Positions 35,544-45,091 of a DNA stretch of 64,000 nt are shown one piece after another. The notes beneath the pieces were generated by a model, which was not told the DNA's origin, ran no database searches, and worked only from the letters and a program-made list of their open reading frames with translations. The translations under genes were made by a program, and so were the position numbers. Location: contig NZ_JAMB01000001.1 in the NCBI RefSeq assembly GCF_000521805.1, positions 558,001-622,000 of the forward strand, given 5' to 3'. Every line of letters begins with the position of its first letter. The first letter of the stretch is position 1. This DNA is from Marinomonas ushuaiensis DSM 15871 (lineage in GTDB: Bacteria > Pseudomonadota > Gammaproteobacteria > Pseudomonadales > Marinomonadaceae).

Positions 35544-37808
35544 ATGGTTTGGGTAAAGCGACTTTCTTGGCTGGTTGTTGGTCTTTTGGTGTTGGTTTTT
35601 GCACTACTGACTTATGTTGCCGTATTTGTTAATCCCAACGATTTTAAAGATGAACTTAAAAGTGTCGCTATGGAAAAGGCAGGCGTTAATTTACGTTTGG
35701 ATGGCGATATCAGCTGGTCGTTTTTTCCTTGGCTTGGGCTTGAACTGGAAGACATTGGTGTGGCATTAGGGTCAGATGCTGAAATTCTACAGTTTGATAA
35801 AGCAGAATTTGGTTTAGCGATCATGCCCTTGTTAGAGCAAAAAATTCAAGTTAGCAAGGTGAATCTTGTTAACTTGAAAGCCAGTCTACGTAAAGATGAA
35901 AATGGCCAAGGGAATTGGCAATTGGATTTACCAGAAGCAGACTCAAGCAGTATACCGACAACAGAAGCAAACAATACAAATAACGTAGCAAATGCTGTAG
36001 CGACAGACGATGCCAGCGTTGAAAATATTGAATTTACATTACCTGATTTACAACTCGATGAACTTCGTATCGAAAACGCACAAGTGGAATATCGTGACGA
36101 ACAAGCCAATCAACTGATAAATGCAGCGTTAAATGTTCAATTGAACGATGTGCGATGGGATCAGGCGTGGCCGATGGTCATGGATGCCGCTGTCACGCAA
36201 AGTGATTTGGACGGTAACTTAGCCATTAAGGCGTCCGTTAAATTAAATGCAAACTTAGCGGTATTCCCATCGAGAGAGAGCCTCTCATTGGATTCATTGG
36301 TTTTGTCCGGTGAAGTAGAAAGCGACACCTTGCCTGTGAGTCCTATCAAGGCAAAATTGAGCGCAGCAAAAGTCGATTTTGATTTGCCACAAGAGAACGC
36401 TTTAATCGAAGGTTTAGCCTTGAGCGCATTAGGTTTAAATATTGACGCTGATATTCAGGCTTATGAAGTGCTGAGTGAACCTAAGTTCTCTGTTTCCTTA
36501 TCTTTAGGTGACTTTAACCCTCGTGAAGTAATGGCCGCTTTGAATTTATCCGCGCCAGAGATGTCGGATGACAAAGCATTCACCAGCGCACGAGCAAGCA
36601 TTGCTTTAGAGGGTGATTTAAAATCCATCACAGCACAACCTATTTCCATTGTTTTAGATGACACAAAAATAGAAGCCAATGCGGTTCTTAATTTGTCGCC
36701 ACTCAGTTGGGATGTACGAATCGCAGGAGCAAATTTGAATCTAGATCGTTATTTGCCAACGCCCCCTGAAGAAACTGAAGTTACGCCCGAAGTTACATCA
36801 GAAGCAGTGAGTTCTGCGGCAGTGACAGAAGAAGCCAGTGACTTGATTCCAGTAGAATTGATTCGTGGCCTAAACGGGCACATTGGCATTGCGTTCGAAG
36901 ACATTATTATTAAGAACCTAAAAATCGACAAAATAGAGCTAGACTCTACTCAGGCCAATGGTCTAGTAAAAGTATCGCCACTAAAAGCCTCTTTGTATGA
37001 AGGTAACGTCGCTTCGACAGTAAGCTTGGATGTTCGTGGTAATACGCCTTTGATCAATGTGGTTCCTTCTATTGATGGTATTCAAATTCAGCCGCTGCTT
37101 ATTGACTTCATGGAGATGGACAAAATATCCGGTGCAACTTACTTAAATGGAGAGCTGAGCACGAAAGGTAATCAAGTGGACGATTTGATGGCGTCATTGC
37201 AAGGTGATCTTCTGGTTGATATCCGAAACGGCGCTTTAGTTGGGACGAACTTAACCAAGTCGGTTTGTGAAGGCATTGCTTATACTCAAAAAGATAATGT
37301 TGATGGAAGTAAGTTTGGTGAAGATACGCCATTTGAAACGATGAAGTTTCCTGCACGTATTGTTAATGGGCAAGTGTCAACACCGGGGTTGGATATCAGC
37401 TCAGCAGGCATTCAGGTAACAGGCGATGGCGTTGTGTCGTTGACAGAGTCTTCATTGGATTATCAGGTTAACGTTGGTTTTCCTGGTAGCGCGTTAGATG
37501 ATGCTTGTCTTGTAAATGAAAAAGTCGCCAAGCTGACTTTTCCTATCATTTGCCAAGGTCAGTTTAGTGATGACCCAGCTGGTTTATGTCGCCCTGATTT
37601 GAAAGGTTTTGGTTCTTTGTTTGTTGATTTAGCGAAAGCAGAATTAAAACTAAAAGCCGACGAAGAAAAAGCTAAGCTTAAGGCAGAGTTAGATGCAAAA
37701 GTTGCAGCAGAAAAAGCCAAGCTCAAAGCTGAATTAGAAGCGAAGCTCAAAGCGGAAGAAGACGCTTTGAAAGACAAACTGAAGAATAAATTAAAAGATT
37801 TATTTTAG
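35544..37808 (+). CDS. asmA: AsmA family envelope protein
   Basis: Large AsmA/TamB-like protein, anchored by one N-terminal inner-membrane helix (LSWLVVGLLVLVFALLTYVAV) with a long periplasmic part. The family is linked to phospholipid transport and outer membrane assembly. DISWSFFPWLGLELEDIGV near residue 55 is the N-terminal AsmA signature, and the later conserved region includes LSTKGN and LDYQVNVGFPG. The last 60 residues are a lysine/glutamate/alanine coiled coil that looks unusual for AsmA. It sits upstream of mutY as in Pseudomonas. Confidence 0.9.
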   Translation: MVWVKRLSWLVVGLLVLVFALLTYVAVFVNPNDFKDELKSVAMEKAGVNLRLDGDISWSFFPWLGLELEDIGVALGSDAEILQFDKAEFGLAIMPLLEQKIQVSKVNLVNLKASLRKDENGQGNWQLDLPEADSSSIPTTEANNTNNVANAVATDDASVENIEFTLPDLQLDELRIENAQVEYRDEQANQLINAALNVQLNDVRWDQAWPMVMDAAVTQSDLDGNLAIKASVKLNANLAVFPSRESLSLDSLVLSGEVESDTLPVSPIKAKLSAAKVDFDLPQENALIEGLALSALGLNIDADIQAYEVLSEPKFSVSLSLGDFNPREVMAALNLSAPEMSDDKAFTSARASIALEGDLKSITAQPISIVLDDTKIEANAVLNLSPLSWDVRIAGANLNLDRYLPTPPEETEVTPEVTSEAVSSAAVTEEASDLIPVELIRGLNGHIGIAFEDIIIKNLKIDKIELDSTQANGLVKVSPLKASLYEGNVASTVSLDVRGNTPLINVVPSIDGIQIQPLLIDFMEMDKISGATYLNGELSTKGNQVDDLMASLQGDLLVDIRNGALVGTNLTKSVCEGIAYTQKDNVDGSKFGEDTPFETMKFPARIVNGQVSTPGLDISSAGIQVTGDGVVSLTESSLDYQVNVGFPGSALDDACLVNEKVAKLTFPIICQGQFSDDPAGLCRPDLKGFGSLFVDLAKAELKLKADEEKAKLKAELDAKVAAEKAKLKAELEAKLKAEEDALKDKLKNKLKDLF

Positions 37809-37868
37809 TGGCAAAGGTTTCTGAGACAGTTTTTGCTATCTAAAAAACGTTATGGATATGAGAAAGAA

Positions 37869-38927
37869 ATGCTGCCAGTAGAGAATTTTGCGCCCCGTGT
37901 TTTAGCGTGGTTTGATGAACACGGACGTAAAAGCTTGCCTTGGCAAGAAAATAAAACACCTTATCGAGTGTGGATTTCTGAAATCATGTTGCAACAAACG
38001 CAAGTGATGACAGTGATTCCTTATTATCATAAGTTCATGACATCATTTCCAGATGTAGAGGCATTGGCCGATGCTGAACAAGATGAGGTGTTGGCTCATT
38101 GGAGTGGGTTAGGGTATTACGCCAGAGCCCGTAATATGCACAAAGCCGCAAAAATACTGGTGGATGAATTTGACAGTGAATTTCCACAAACGGTAGAAGG
38201 TGTGTGTGAGCTGCCTGGCATTGGTCGTTCTACTGCCGCCGCTATATTGTCAATTTCCCGTGATGTTCAAGCAGCGATTTTAGATGGTAATGTAAAGCGA
38301 GTTTTAGGCCGCTTTCATGCTGTGCCAACTTGGCCAGGTGAAAAGAAAACTGAAAATGCTATGTGGGATTTGGCCGAAAGCTATATGCCAAGTGAGCGGT
38401 GTGGTGATTATACTCAAGCTATGATGGATTTGGGTGCGACGCTTTGTACTCGATCTAAACCGCAGTGTTTAATTTGTCCTTTAGAAAGTGATTGCCAAGC
38501 CAAGCTAACAGAAGACCCAACACAGTTTCCCATTCGAAAACCTAAAAAAGCCGCGAAGCCAGAAAAGAGTATCCAACTTCTGGTTATGGCAAATTCGAAA
38601 AGACAGCTATTGCTGGAAAAACGACCGCAAACTGGTATTTGGGGTGGTTTATGGAGTTTGCCTGAATTGGCTTCAAACGAGTCTATCGTACTGCATATTG
38701 AGCAGCGATTTGCGACCCAAGTAAACGTTGTCACACCCTTGTCATCTTTTCGACATACCTTTAGTCATTATCATTTAGATATTTCGCCAAGCCATGTCCA
38801 AATAGAAGAAACTTCTATGCTGATGGAGGGCGAGAAATATCAATGGTTCAGTCAACAAGATGCCTTAGAGCTTGGTTTGCCAGCTCCGGTTAGAAGTATT
38901 TTAGAACAAGTCGATTTAAGCAAGTGA
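37869..38927 (+). CDS. mutY: Adenine DNA glycosylase
   Basis: Removes adenine mispaired with 8-oxoguanine. It has LPWQENKTPYRVWISEIMLQ-type start, helix-hairpin-helix LPGIGRSTA with catalytic Asp region ILDGNVKRV, the [4Fe-4S] cluster C-x6-C-x2-C-x5-C around CTRSKPQCLICPLESDC, and a C-terminal NUDIX-like domain. I start at MLPVENFAPRV, which matches the family N-terminus; the frame extends 12 codons further to a TTG. Length is 352 residues. Confidence 0.95.
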   Translation: MLPVENFAPRVLAWFDEHGRKSLPWQENKTPYRVWISEIMLQQTQVMTVIPYYHKFMTSFPDVEALADAEQDEVLAHWSGLGYYARARNMHKAAKILVDEFDSEFPQTVEGVCELPGIGRSTAAAILSISRDVQAAILDGNVKRVLGRFHAVPTWPGEKKTENAMWDLAESYMPSERCGDYTQAMMDLGATLCTRSKPQCLICPLESDCQAKLTEDPTQFPIRKPKKAAKPEKSIQLLVMANSKRQLLLEKRPQTGIWGGLWSLPELASNESIVLHIEQRFATQVNVVTPLSSFRHTFSHYHLDISPSHVQIEETSMLMEGEKYQWFSQQDALELGLPAPVRSILEQVDLSK

Positions 38928-38969
38928 ACTAGATTATTTGCTTGAAAGTAATAGTGATTGGAAATGACA

Positions 38970-40151
38970 ATGCCACATAATTCTCCCTCGTATTTAAAAC
39001 GTGTCTTGGACGTTTTTGCTGCTTTTTTTCTATTAGGTTTTACCAGCTTTGGCGGACCAGCTGCGCATTTGGGTTATTTCAACCAGGAATTTATCAAGCT
39101 TAAAAAATGGGCAACAGAGTCACAATATGCTCAATGGGTTGCGCTAAGCCAAATTGTCCCTGGGCCAGGTTCGAGCCAGGTTGGTTTTGCTCTTGGCTAC
39201 CATCGTGCTGGTTTTGCTGGTGGTTTGGCGGCTTTTGTCGGTTTTACCTTGCCATCTTTTATTCTCATGGTCTTATTGGCTAAATTTGGTGAAGCGTGGC
39301 AAGGGTCGGTACTTTTTAATGGCGCGGTTCACAGCTTGAAATTGCTTGCCGTGGTGGTGGTGGCTGATGCTTGTGTGAGTATGTGGCGGTCCTTTTGTCA
39401 GGCTAGGATTATGGTTTTTGTTGCCTTGTTTAGTGCAATGTTTATTGTCTTTTATCCTTTTGGTTTCGCGAGCCTAATTGTGTTGTTTATGGCCGTTTGT
39501 GTTGGTGTTTTCGTACCTTCCATTATGTCGAATACAGTGGAGGCTTTACCGAAAGTTCGATTTGCATGGTTATTTTTGATTCTCGCAGTGAGTTTATTTT
39601 TTATTGGTTTTTTCTTCACGGATGCCTTGATTAGTTTGTTTGCTGATTTTTATCAAGCAGGTGCCTTGGTGTTTGGTGGTGGTCATGTCGTACTGCCAAT
39701 GTTGTCGGCGTTTGTATCTGATACTGTGACAGAGTCGAATTTGTTACTGGGATATGCAGCCGCTCAAGCGGTTCCTGGGCCCATGTTTACCATGGCGAGT
39801 TTTCTTGGTGCTTCGGCTGCGCCTGATGGTGAAAATATTTGGGTTTGGGCGGGAGTTGCTACTTTGGCTGTTTTTTCTTCAGGTCTGCTAATTATGTTAA
39901 GTGCGCAAAACGCATGGCAGGGCTTGTCTACTAATGTACGCTTTCGTTCTAGTGTTGGTAGTTTGAACGCAGCTGTAGTGGGTATATTAATCGCGGCTTT
40001 ATATCATCCAATCGGAACATCAAGCTTAATGAGTTGGGTGGATGTTGTGATGGTTGTTATCGGCTTTACATGGTTAAAGTGCAAGCGGCCTTCTATTTTT
40101 ATGCTGATTATCGCGTTTGTGTTATTTGGGCTGGCTCGAAGCTATTTTTAA
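38970..40151 (+). CDS. chrA: Chromate transporter ChrA family protein
   Basis: CHR-superfamily membrane protein with two homologous halves. The first begins LGFTSFGGPAAHLGYF and has QIVPGPGSSQ; the second begins ALVFGGGHVVLPM and has QAVPGPMFTM. About ten hydrophobic segments are visible and the length of 394 residues is typical of the long-chain type. It probably exports chromate, though many homologues are uncharacterised. ATG 38970 lies 7 bp after GGA; earlier in-frame codons have no spacing for a ribosome site. It interrupts the usual mutY-yggX pair. Confidence 0.9.
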   Translation: MPHNSPSYLKRVLDVFAAFFLLGFTSFGGPAAHLGYFNQEFIKLKKWATESQYAQWVALSQIVPGPGSSQVGFALGYHRAGFAGGLAAFVGFTLPSFILMVLLAKFGEAWQGSVLFNGAVHSLKLLAVVVVADACVSMWRSFCQARIMVFVALFSAMFIVFYPFGFASLIVLFMAVCVGVFVPSIMSNTVEALPKVRFAWLFLILAVSLFFIGFFFTDALISLFADFYQAGALVFGGGHVVLPMLSAFVSDTVTESNLLLGYAAAQAVPGPMFTMASFLGASAAPDGENIWVWAGVATLAVFSSGLLIMLSAQNAWQGLSTNVRFRSSVGSLNAAVVGILIAALYHPIGTSSLMSWVDVVMVVIGFTWLKCKRPSIFMLIIAFVLFGLARSYF

Positions 40152-40241
40152 CGGTTTATAAGCTAGGCTTTGATAAACCTTGATTTTTTGTCCTTTAACG
40201 CCATTATTGACCTCATACATTCTTAATTGCGAGTTATCTTT

Positions 40242-40526
40242 ATGTCGAATACCGTTTTTTGTAAAAAGTTTCAAAAGGACATGGAGGCCTTAGATCGCGC
40301 ACCTTTACCTGGCGCTAAAGGCCAAGAAATTTTACAAACTGTTTCTAAGCAGGCTTGGCAAGAATGGCAGTTACTGCAAACCATGATGATTAACGAAAAG
40401 CAGTTGAATCTGATGCAGCCGGAATCACGTAAATATGTGATGGAGCAAATGGAAAAGTTTTTAAATAACGAAGCAACCGATAAGCTAACAGGCTACGTTA
40501 GTCCAGATGATATTACTGAACTTTAA
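40242..40526 (+). CDS. yggX: Oxidative damage protection protein YggX
   Basis: Small Fe(II)-trafficking protein that protects iron-sulfur clusters. [20 protein letters not shown] at the start, with Cys7, and [15 protein letters not shown] are diagnostic. I start at MSNTVFC, the family N-terminus, 94 residues. The functional partner MutY, which also has a [4Fe-4S] cluster, is two genes upstream. Confidence 0.95.
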   Translation: MSNTVFCKKFQKDMEALDRAPLPGAKGQEILQTVSKQAWQEWQLLQTMMINEKQLNLMQPESRKYVMEQMEKFLNNEATDKLTGYVSPDDITEL

Positions 40527-40573
40527 TAGCAATTATTAAAAAGTACGTATTTAAAAGCATTTATTGAGAATTT

Positions 40574-40614
40574 AAAAATCCCCCATGTTCAAGAATGAGC
40601 ATGGGGGATTTTTT
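40574..40614. terminator. Bidirectional terminator between yggX and the FliL-like gene
   Basis: An 18-bp stem with one U-G pair, centred on AAATCCCCCATG and CATGGGGGATTT, around loop AGAA, followed by T residues on both strands. It is long enough to serve both converging genes. Confidence 0.92.
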
Positions 40615-40650
40615 ATGAGCTGACTTTTATTAATACGTCTCGTTAAGTCG

Positions 40651-41073
40651 TTATTGCGTTACAAAGCTAGCAAATAGAATATCAGTCACAGGTGCAATGC
40701 CTGTTTCTTCTTCCAGTGCTTTGTTCACAGCAATCGCAGCCTCACCACGAGTTTGTTCTCTTGCGATAGCGCCAGTGACCTGTGGGGTTGAGAGAGAGCT
40801 TAAAAACATGACTAATGCATCTCTAACTAAAGGCATATTGGCTTCAATGAGTTCTTTCTTAGCCAATTCAGTACGAATGCTGATACTGGTTTTAATGTAT
40901 TTAAGTCGAGAACCTTCACTTGCATTATTAACAATAAAATTAGGGGCTAATTCAATATAAGCAACAGCTATTGGTTCTTCGTCTTCTGCATAAGTTGTGT
41001 GGCTCATTAGGCTGCTGATCAGTATAAGAGAAAAGAGTAAGGGCTTATTGAGTATAGACATCATCAATGACAT
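40651..41073 (-). CDS. FliL-like protein
   Basis: A 140-residue protein with an N-terminal hydrophobic segment (LLFSLILISSLMSHTTYA) that reads as a cleavable signal peptide, then AYIELAPNFIVN and KYIKTSISIRTEL, which resemble the periplasmic SPFH-like domain of FliL, a stator-associated flagellar protein. No flagellar genes are nearby, so it is probably a stand-alone FliL homologue of unassigned role. Confidence 0.7.
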   Translation of the reverse strand: MSLMMSILNKPLLFSLILISSLMSHTTYAEDEEPIAVAYIELAPNFIVNNASEGSRLKYIKTSISIRTELAKKELIEANMPLVRDALVMFLSSLSTPQVTGAIAREQTRGEAAIAVNKALEEETGIAPVTDILFASFVTQ

Positions 41074-41223
41074 TTTAGGTTCTCGTATTCATTACAATAG
41101 ACAGTATACTAACTGCCATTAAAGCTTGCTGTCAGTAGTAATTTTGCACTTTCCTATTATTTCTGCAGTAATAGATGTTCTATCGGATCAAAAATATCAA
41201 CTTAGTAAGTCTGGGATCTTTAT

Positions 41224-41733
41224 ATGTTTACGTTTTTATCTGCTCGTCGTTTTCATGGTTTAGTTGCCTTCGCGTCTTTTGCTCTTTTGGGCGTGGCGTT
41301 CTATATGGAATATCAAATGGGGCTAGAACCGTGCCCACTTTGCATGTTGCAGCGTATTGTTTTTCTCTGTGTTGGTGTTGCGTCTTTATTATCGTCTCTT
41401 ACGGGAAGTTCTTCAGCACGTAAGTTTTTATCCTGGATTGTTGTTGTTATGTCCCTTACTGGTGCCGCGTTGGCGATTCGTCATTTGTACCTGCAAAGCT
41501 TACCTGCGGATGAGCTTCCAGCGTGCTTGCCGGGCCTGAGTTATATGTTTGACGTTTTCCCATGGCAAGAAATTATGCAAGCTATGATTATGGGAACGGG
41601 CGAGTGTGGTGATGTTGTTTGGACCTTCTTGAGTATCAGTATTCCTGGTTGGACCTTAGTGGCTTTTGCGGGTATGGCATTGATTAATATCGTGATTGCA
41701 TTAACGACTCGTAAGAAAACAATGCGCTGGTAA
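41224..41733 (+). CDS. dsbB: Disulfide bond formation protein DsbB
   Basis: Four-helix inner-membrane protein that reoxidises DsbA and passes electrons to quinone. The first cysteine pair is in EPCPLCMLQR near residue 39; the second pair is in PACLPGL and GTGECG in the second periplasmic loop. Length is 169 residues. It lies 11 kb from dsbA. Confidence 0.95.
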   Translation: MFTFLSARRFHGLVAFASFALLGVAFYMEYQMGLEPCPLCMLQRIVFLCVGVASLLSSLTGSSSARKFLSWIVVVMSLTGAALAIRHLYLQSLPADELPACLPGLSYMFDVFPWQEIMQAMIMGTGECGDVVWTFLSISIPGWTLVAFAGMALINIVIALTTRKKTMRW

Positions 41734-41831
41734 AAGGTTACAAATCCCCACAAGTTACTGTCTTGCAGGGGGTTGCGTATCGGAATATGCTTAAGGAAAG
41801 CACAATCACCAACGCCTGATGGAGTTTGCAT

Positions 41832-42302
41832 ATGTTAGAAGATTGTAAAACAGCCCAAGAACGATGGGGCGGTGTTCACGAGATGATTGATCGCTGGCTT
41901 GAGCAGCGTCGCAAGTTGATTGAGGCGGCAATCTATTTGCGTGAGCGTGGTGAATACACACCTCTAGATACACCTAAGATTCAATTGTTCTGTGAAATGC
42001 TGGTAGATTATGTATCAGCGGGGCATTTCACTGTTTATGAACAGTTGGCATTAGAAGCAAAAGATTTTCATGATGATAGTGCCGTTGATTTATTACGTGA
42101 ACACTTGCCATTGATCGACAGTTCGACCGAAGTTGCCATTGAGTTTAACGACAGATACGACACGAAAGCCCATTGCAATGCTCAACTTGAATCGTTGCTT
42201 TTCTCGTTAAAAGCGTTAAAAGTGGTTCTTGCAGAGCGGTTTCAATATGAAGACAGGTTAATAAAGGAACTACATGAAGCGAACAGTGAAAAAAACGCTT
42301 AA
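41832..42302 (+). CDS. rsd: Anti-sigma-70 factor Rsd/AlgQ
   Basis: Helical-bundle protein that binds region 4 of sigma-70 and favours alternative sigma factors in stationary phase. AQERWGGVHEMIDRWL and CEMLVDYVSAGHFTVYEQL are typical. I start at MLEDCKTAQ, 7 bp after TGGAG; length 156 residues. Its 3' end overlaps the next gene by 29 bp. Confidence 0.9.
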   Translation: MLEDCKTAQERWGGVHEMIDRWLEQRRKLIEAAIYLRERGEYTPLDTPKIQLFCEMLVDYVSAGHFTVYEQLALEAKDFHDDSAVDLLREHLPLIDSSTEVAIEFNDRYDTKAHCNAQLESLLFSLKALKVVLAERFQYEDRLIKELHEANSEKNA

Positions 42303-43257
42303 GCTCAGTCTTTTACTTTGTTCTACTGCGGCGCTCTTGTCTTGCTCTGCAGAGGCTCCCGTTCGCACCGCAAAATATGCCGTTCAAGGTGTGTATTCTG
42401 CCGCGTTAAGCAGCAATGGTTCTTCCGCTCTGATTGGCTCCATACAGCATGGCGGAAGTTATTGGAAAAGCTCAGTTAATGAGCGAACTTTCAATTGGAA
42501 CCATAAAGAAGGTGAATTTACGCCATTAATTAGTGTTGATATTGATCCAAGTAATCAATATGCCGCAACGGGCAGTGCTCGTACACTTGTCTTGTGGAGT
42601 ACTACCACCGGGCAGCCAGATGGTTTTTGGACCACACCTGGGGATATTCAATCTTTGCGACTAACTCAAAATGGCGATTACGCCTTGATTGGGTTAAACG
42701 ATGAGACGGCTCGTTTTTTTGATGTGAAAAATGGCGGTATTAAACAAACCTTGCGAACCGGTTCAACAGTTCATGCAGTCGATATTTCGTCGGATGTAAG
42801 GTTGGGGCTGACTGGCGATGATGCGAGTAATGTCATTTTATGGGACTTGCTAACTGGTAAGGAAAAATTCAAATGGACGCTCAGTAATCAAATCGCTAGT
42901 GTTGCCTTGTCCGATGATGGTAAATACGCCTTTGGCGCGGCGCAACTTGGAACGGCAAGAATTTGGTCGACACGTACCGGACAAGAGCTGAGCGTGATAG
43001 ATACGGGGGCATTGAAATATCGTAACGTAACCATTAGTCAGGTGGTATTTTCACAAGATGGTAGAAGTATTCTAACGGGTGAAGTGAACGGCCGCGTTTC
43101 TTTAATACAAATGAGCACAGGCGTGGTTCAAAAAGAATGGGATGTCTATTCTGAACGAAGCAATCCTTCTGGCGGAAATGTTATGGCATTGGCATTTGGT
43201 GCTGGTAATCGTTACTACGCCATTGGTGGTAATGGCTACCTAAACGTATTGGAATAA
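42274..43257 (+). CDS. WD40-repeat lipoprotein
   Basis: A lipoprotein signal with lipobox LLSC (Cys24) is followed by a beta-propeller of WD40-like repeats. Repeats end in LVLWSTTTG, ARFFDVKNG, VILWDLLTG, ARIWSTRTG and similar. Length is 327 residues. The family is poorly described in gammaproteobacteria, and a scaffold or assembly role in the envelope is only a guess. AGGAAC precedes the ATG, which lies inside rsd. Confidence 0.8.
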   Translation: MKRTVKKTLKLSLLLCSTAALLSCSAEAPVRTAKYAVQGVYSAALSSNGSSALIGSIQHGGSYWKSSVNERTFNWNHKEGEFTPLISVDIDPSNQYAATGSARTLVLWSTTTGQPDGFWTTPGDIQSLRLTQNGDYALIGLNDETARFFDVKNGGIKQTLRTGSTVHAVDISSDVRLGLTGDDASNVILWDLLTGKEKFKWTLSNQIASVALSDDGKYAFGAAQLGTARIWSTRTGQELSVIDTGALKYRNVTISQVVFSQDGRSILTGEVNGRVSLIQMSTGVVQKEWDVYSERSNPSGGNVMALAFGAGNRYYAIGGNGYLNVLE

Positions 43258-43260
43258 TTC

Positions 43261-43674
43261 ATGCCTAGTCTAGACATTAAATTTATTATTTCCTCAAAGT
43301 GGGCGGCTTGTTTTGCACTCCAAGGCGCTCTTTCTGTCGCTGCTGGTGCGTTCGGTGCTCATGCATTAACGGAAGTCCTAGATCCTAAAGCGCTTGGTTG
43401 GTGGAATACAGCCAGCCAATATCTTATGTATCATGCCTTGGCCGGTTTAATGTCCGCTGCGCTATTTTCGTATTTGCCTTCTCATAAAAACATATTGATG
43501 CTGTTCTTTGCTGGAAATACATTGTTCGCCGGTAGTTTGTATATCATAGCGTTAACAGGCTATACCTTCTTAGGCATGATTACGCCTCTGGGAGGTTTGT
43601 GTTATTTACTCGCTTGGGGTGGTCTAGCATTTCGTTTATGGCAATTTAAGAACGCGGATAATCACCAAAATTGA
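43261..43674 (+). CDS. DUF423 family membrane protein
   Basis: A 137-residue protein with four hydrophobic helices. AGAFGAHALTEVLDP near residue 30, QYLMYHALA and ITPLGGLCYLLAW are the conserved DUF423 (YgdD-like) stretches. Function unknown. It starts 3 bp after the lipoprotein stop. Confidence 0.88.
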   Translation: MPSLDIKFIISSKWAACFALQGALSVAAGAFGAHALTEVLDPKALGWWNTASQYLMYHALAGLMSAALFSYLPSHKNILMLFFAGNTLFAGSLYIIALTGYTFLGMITPLGGLCYLLAWGGLAFRLWQFKNADNHQN

Positions 43675-43800
43675 ATTAACCGAACAAAGCAGGACAGAGT
43701 AAGGTTTTTCGGGTAGGATAGCCGCCAAATTTTATGGTTGATAAATGATCGACTTACACAGAATGAACCAAGCCACAGAATAAACTAAGCGATAAAAAAC

Positions 43801-44529
43801 ATGTCAGAGCAAAATACAGAAACACAAGAATCTATCGAACAAGAATCCGTAAAAAAACGCACCATTCGTAGCTTTGTTGTACGTGGTGGCCGCATGACAG
43901 AGGGCCAACAAAAGAACTATGAAGCAAATTGGTTGGTCTATGGTTTAGATCTTGATGATGGTCGAATTGACTACGCAACTGTATTTGGTCGAGAGTCCGA
44001 TGTGGTGCTTGAAGTTGGATTTGGCATGGGTGCTTCTTTGGTTGAAATGGCAAAGAATGCTCCCGAGAAAGACTTTATTGGTATTGAAGTGCACCCGCCT
44101 GGCGTTGCTAAACTAATGATGCTGGCAAAAGAAGAAGGTGTAACCAATCTTCGAGTCTATTGTGATGACGCCATTGAAGTAATGGCAAATTGCTTACCTG
44201 AGAAAGCCGCCAGTGCTTTTCAATTATTCTTCCCTGATCCTTGGCATAAAAAGAAACACAACAAACGCCGTATTGTTCAGCCTTTATTTGCTCAACAGGT
44301 GGCAAACGTACTGAAAGAAGGTGGTTATTTCCATATGGCAACAGATTGGCAGCCTTATGCAGAGCACATGATGGAAGTAATGGAAGTGCAAGAGGGTTAT
44401 GTAAACGCAGCGGGTGTTGGGGAATATCATCCACGTCCAGAGTGGCGACCACTGACCAAATTCGAACAGCGTGGCGAACGACTAGGTCACGGTGTTTGGG
44501 ATTTGATTTATAGCAAAAAACTAGTTTAA
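43801..44529 (+). CDS. trmB: tRNA (guanine-N7-)-methyltransferase
   Basis: Makes m7G46 in the variable loop of tRNA. The SAM motif LEVGFGMGASLVEMA, IGIEVHPPGVAKLM, and the catalytic FFPDPWHKKKHNKRRI are diagnostic. Length is 242 residues. A strong terminator follows. Confidence 0.96.
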   Translation: MSEQNTETQESIEQESVKKRTIRSFVVRGGRMTEGQQKNYEANWLVYGLDLDDGRIDYATVFGRESDVVLEVGFGMGASLVEMAKNAPEKDFIGIEVHPPGVAKLMMLAKEEGVTNLRVYCDDAIEVMANCLPEKAASAFQLFFPDPWHKKKHNKRRIVQPLFAQQVANVLKEGGYFHMATDWQPYAEHMMEVMEVQEGYVNAAGVGEYHPRPEWRPLTKFEQRGERLGHGVWDLIYSKKLV

Positions 44530-44567
44530 TTTATTATTTGAGGATTAAAAATTAATCGTTGGATAAT

Positions 44568-44601
44568 AAAAAATGGCGCATTTTTAATGCGCCATTTTTT
44601 T
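44568..44601. terminator. Bidirectional terminator between trmB and the H-NS-like gene
   Basis: AAAAAATGGCGCAT and its complement form a stem of 14 bp with a short T loop and T-runs on both strands. It serves both converging genes. Confidence 0.93.
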
Positions 44602-44623
44602 ATTCTAACGATAAAAGTATGAA

Positions 44624-45022
44624 TTATTTAATTTCTACACTCTTACGGCTGTTGCCTGCATTAAAGTATTCTTGGAATACTTTTGGTGTGCGGCCACGGC
44701 CAGTCCACTCGTGAGTTTCACCAGCGACAACAAGGCGGTATTTAGGCTCAACAGTTTTACCTTTTGTAGCGCCTGTTTTTGGAGTCGTTAATTGTGCAAG
44801 TTCTTCCATTGTTAGACCGCTTTTAGCGATTAGGTTAACAATTTCTTCTGCACGTGCAGATTTTAATGCTTTTTCTTCTTCAAGCACTGCTGCGTCTTCT
44901 TTTGCTTTTTCAAGTGCGTTGTTAAAGCCTGCAATTAAGTTTTCTAGCTGTGCTACAGTTAATTCTTTTGCCGCTGCACGTGCTTTTGCTTTGTTGCCTG
45001 CTAACTCTAGTAATAAACCCAT
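44624..45022 (-). CDS. H-NS family nucleoid-associated protein
   Basis: A 132-residue protein with an N-terminal coiled-coil oligomerisation region and a C-terminal DNA-binding motif EWTGRGRTPKVF, the W-x-G-x-G-R-x-P loop that inserts into the AT-rich minor groove. It would silence foreign AT-rich DNA. A 33-bp inverted repeat lies 70 bp upstream. Confidence 0.9.
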   Translation of the reverse strand: MGLLLELAGNKAKARAAAKELTVAQLENLIAGFNNALEKAKEDAAVLEEEKALKSARAEEIVNLIAKSGLTMEELAQLTTPKTGATKGKTVEPKYRLVVAGETHEWTGRGRTPKVFQEYFNAGNSRKSVEIK

Positions 45023-45091
45023 TGGTTTCTCCTATTTATCTGTTAAGAACTGGTTAAGTATTGTTCTGTACTGAAAAAGAGATCCCTCTTT

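Noticed and set aside
35846-36349. Minus-strand open frames inside asmA
   Set aside because: They have the codon use expected for the antisense of a real gene and no ribosome sites.
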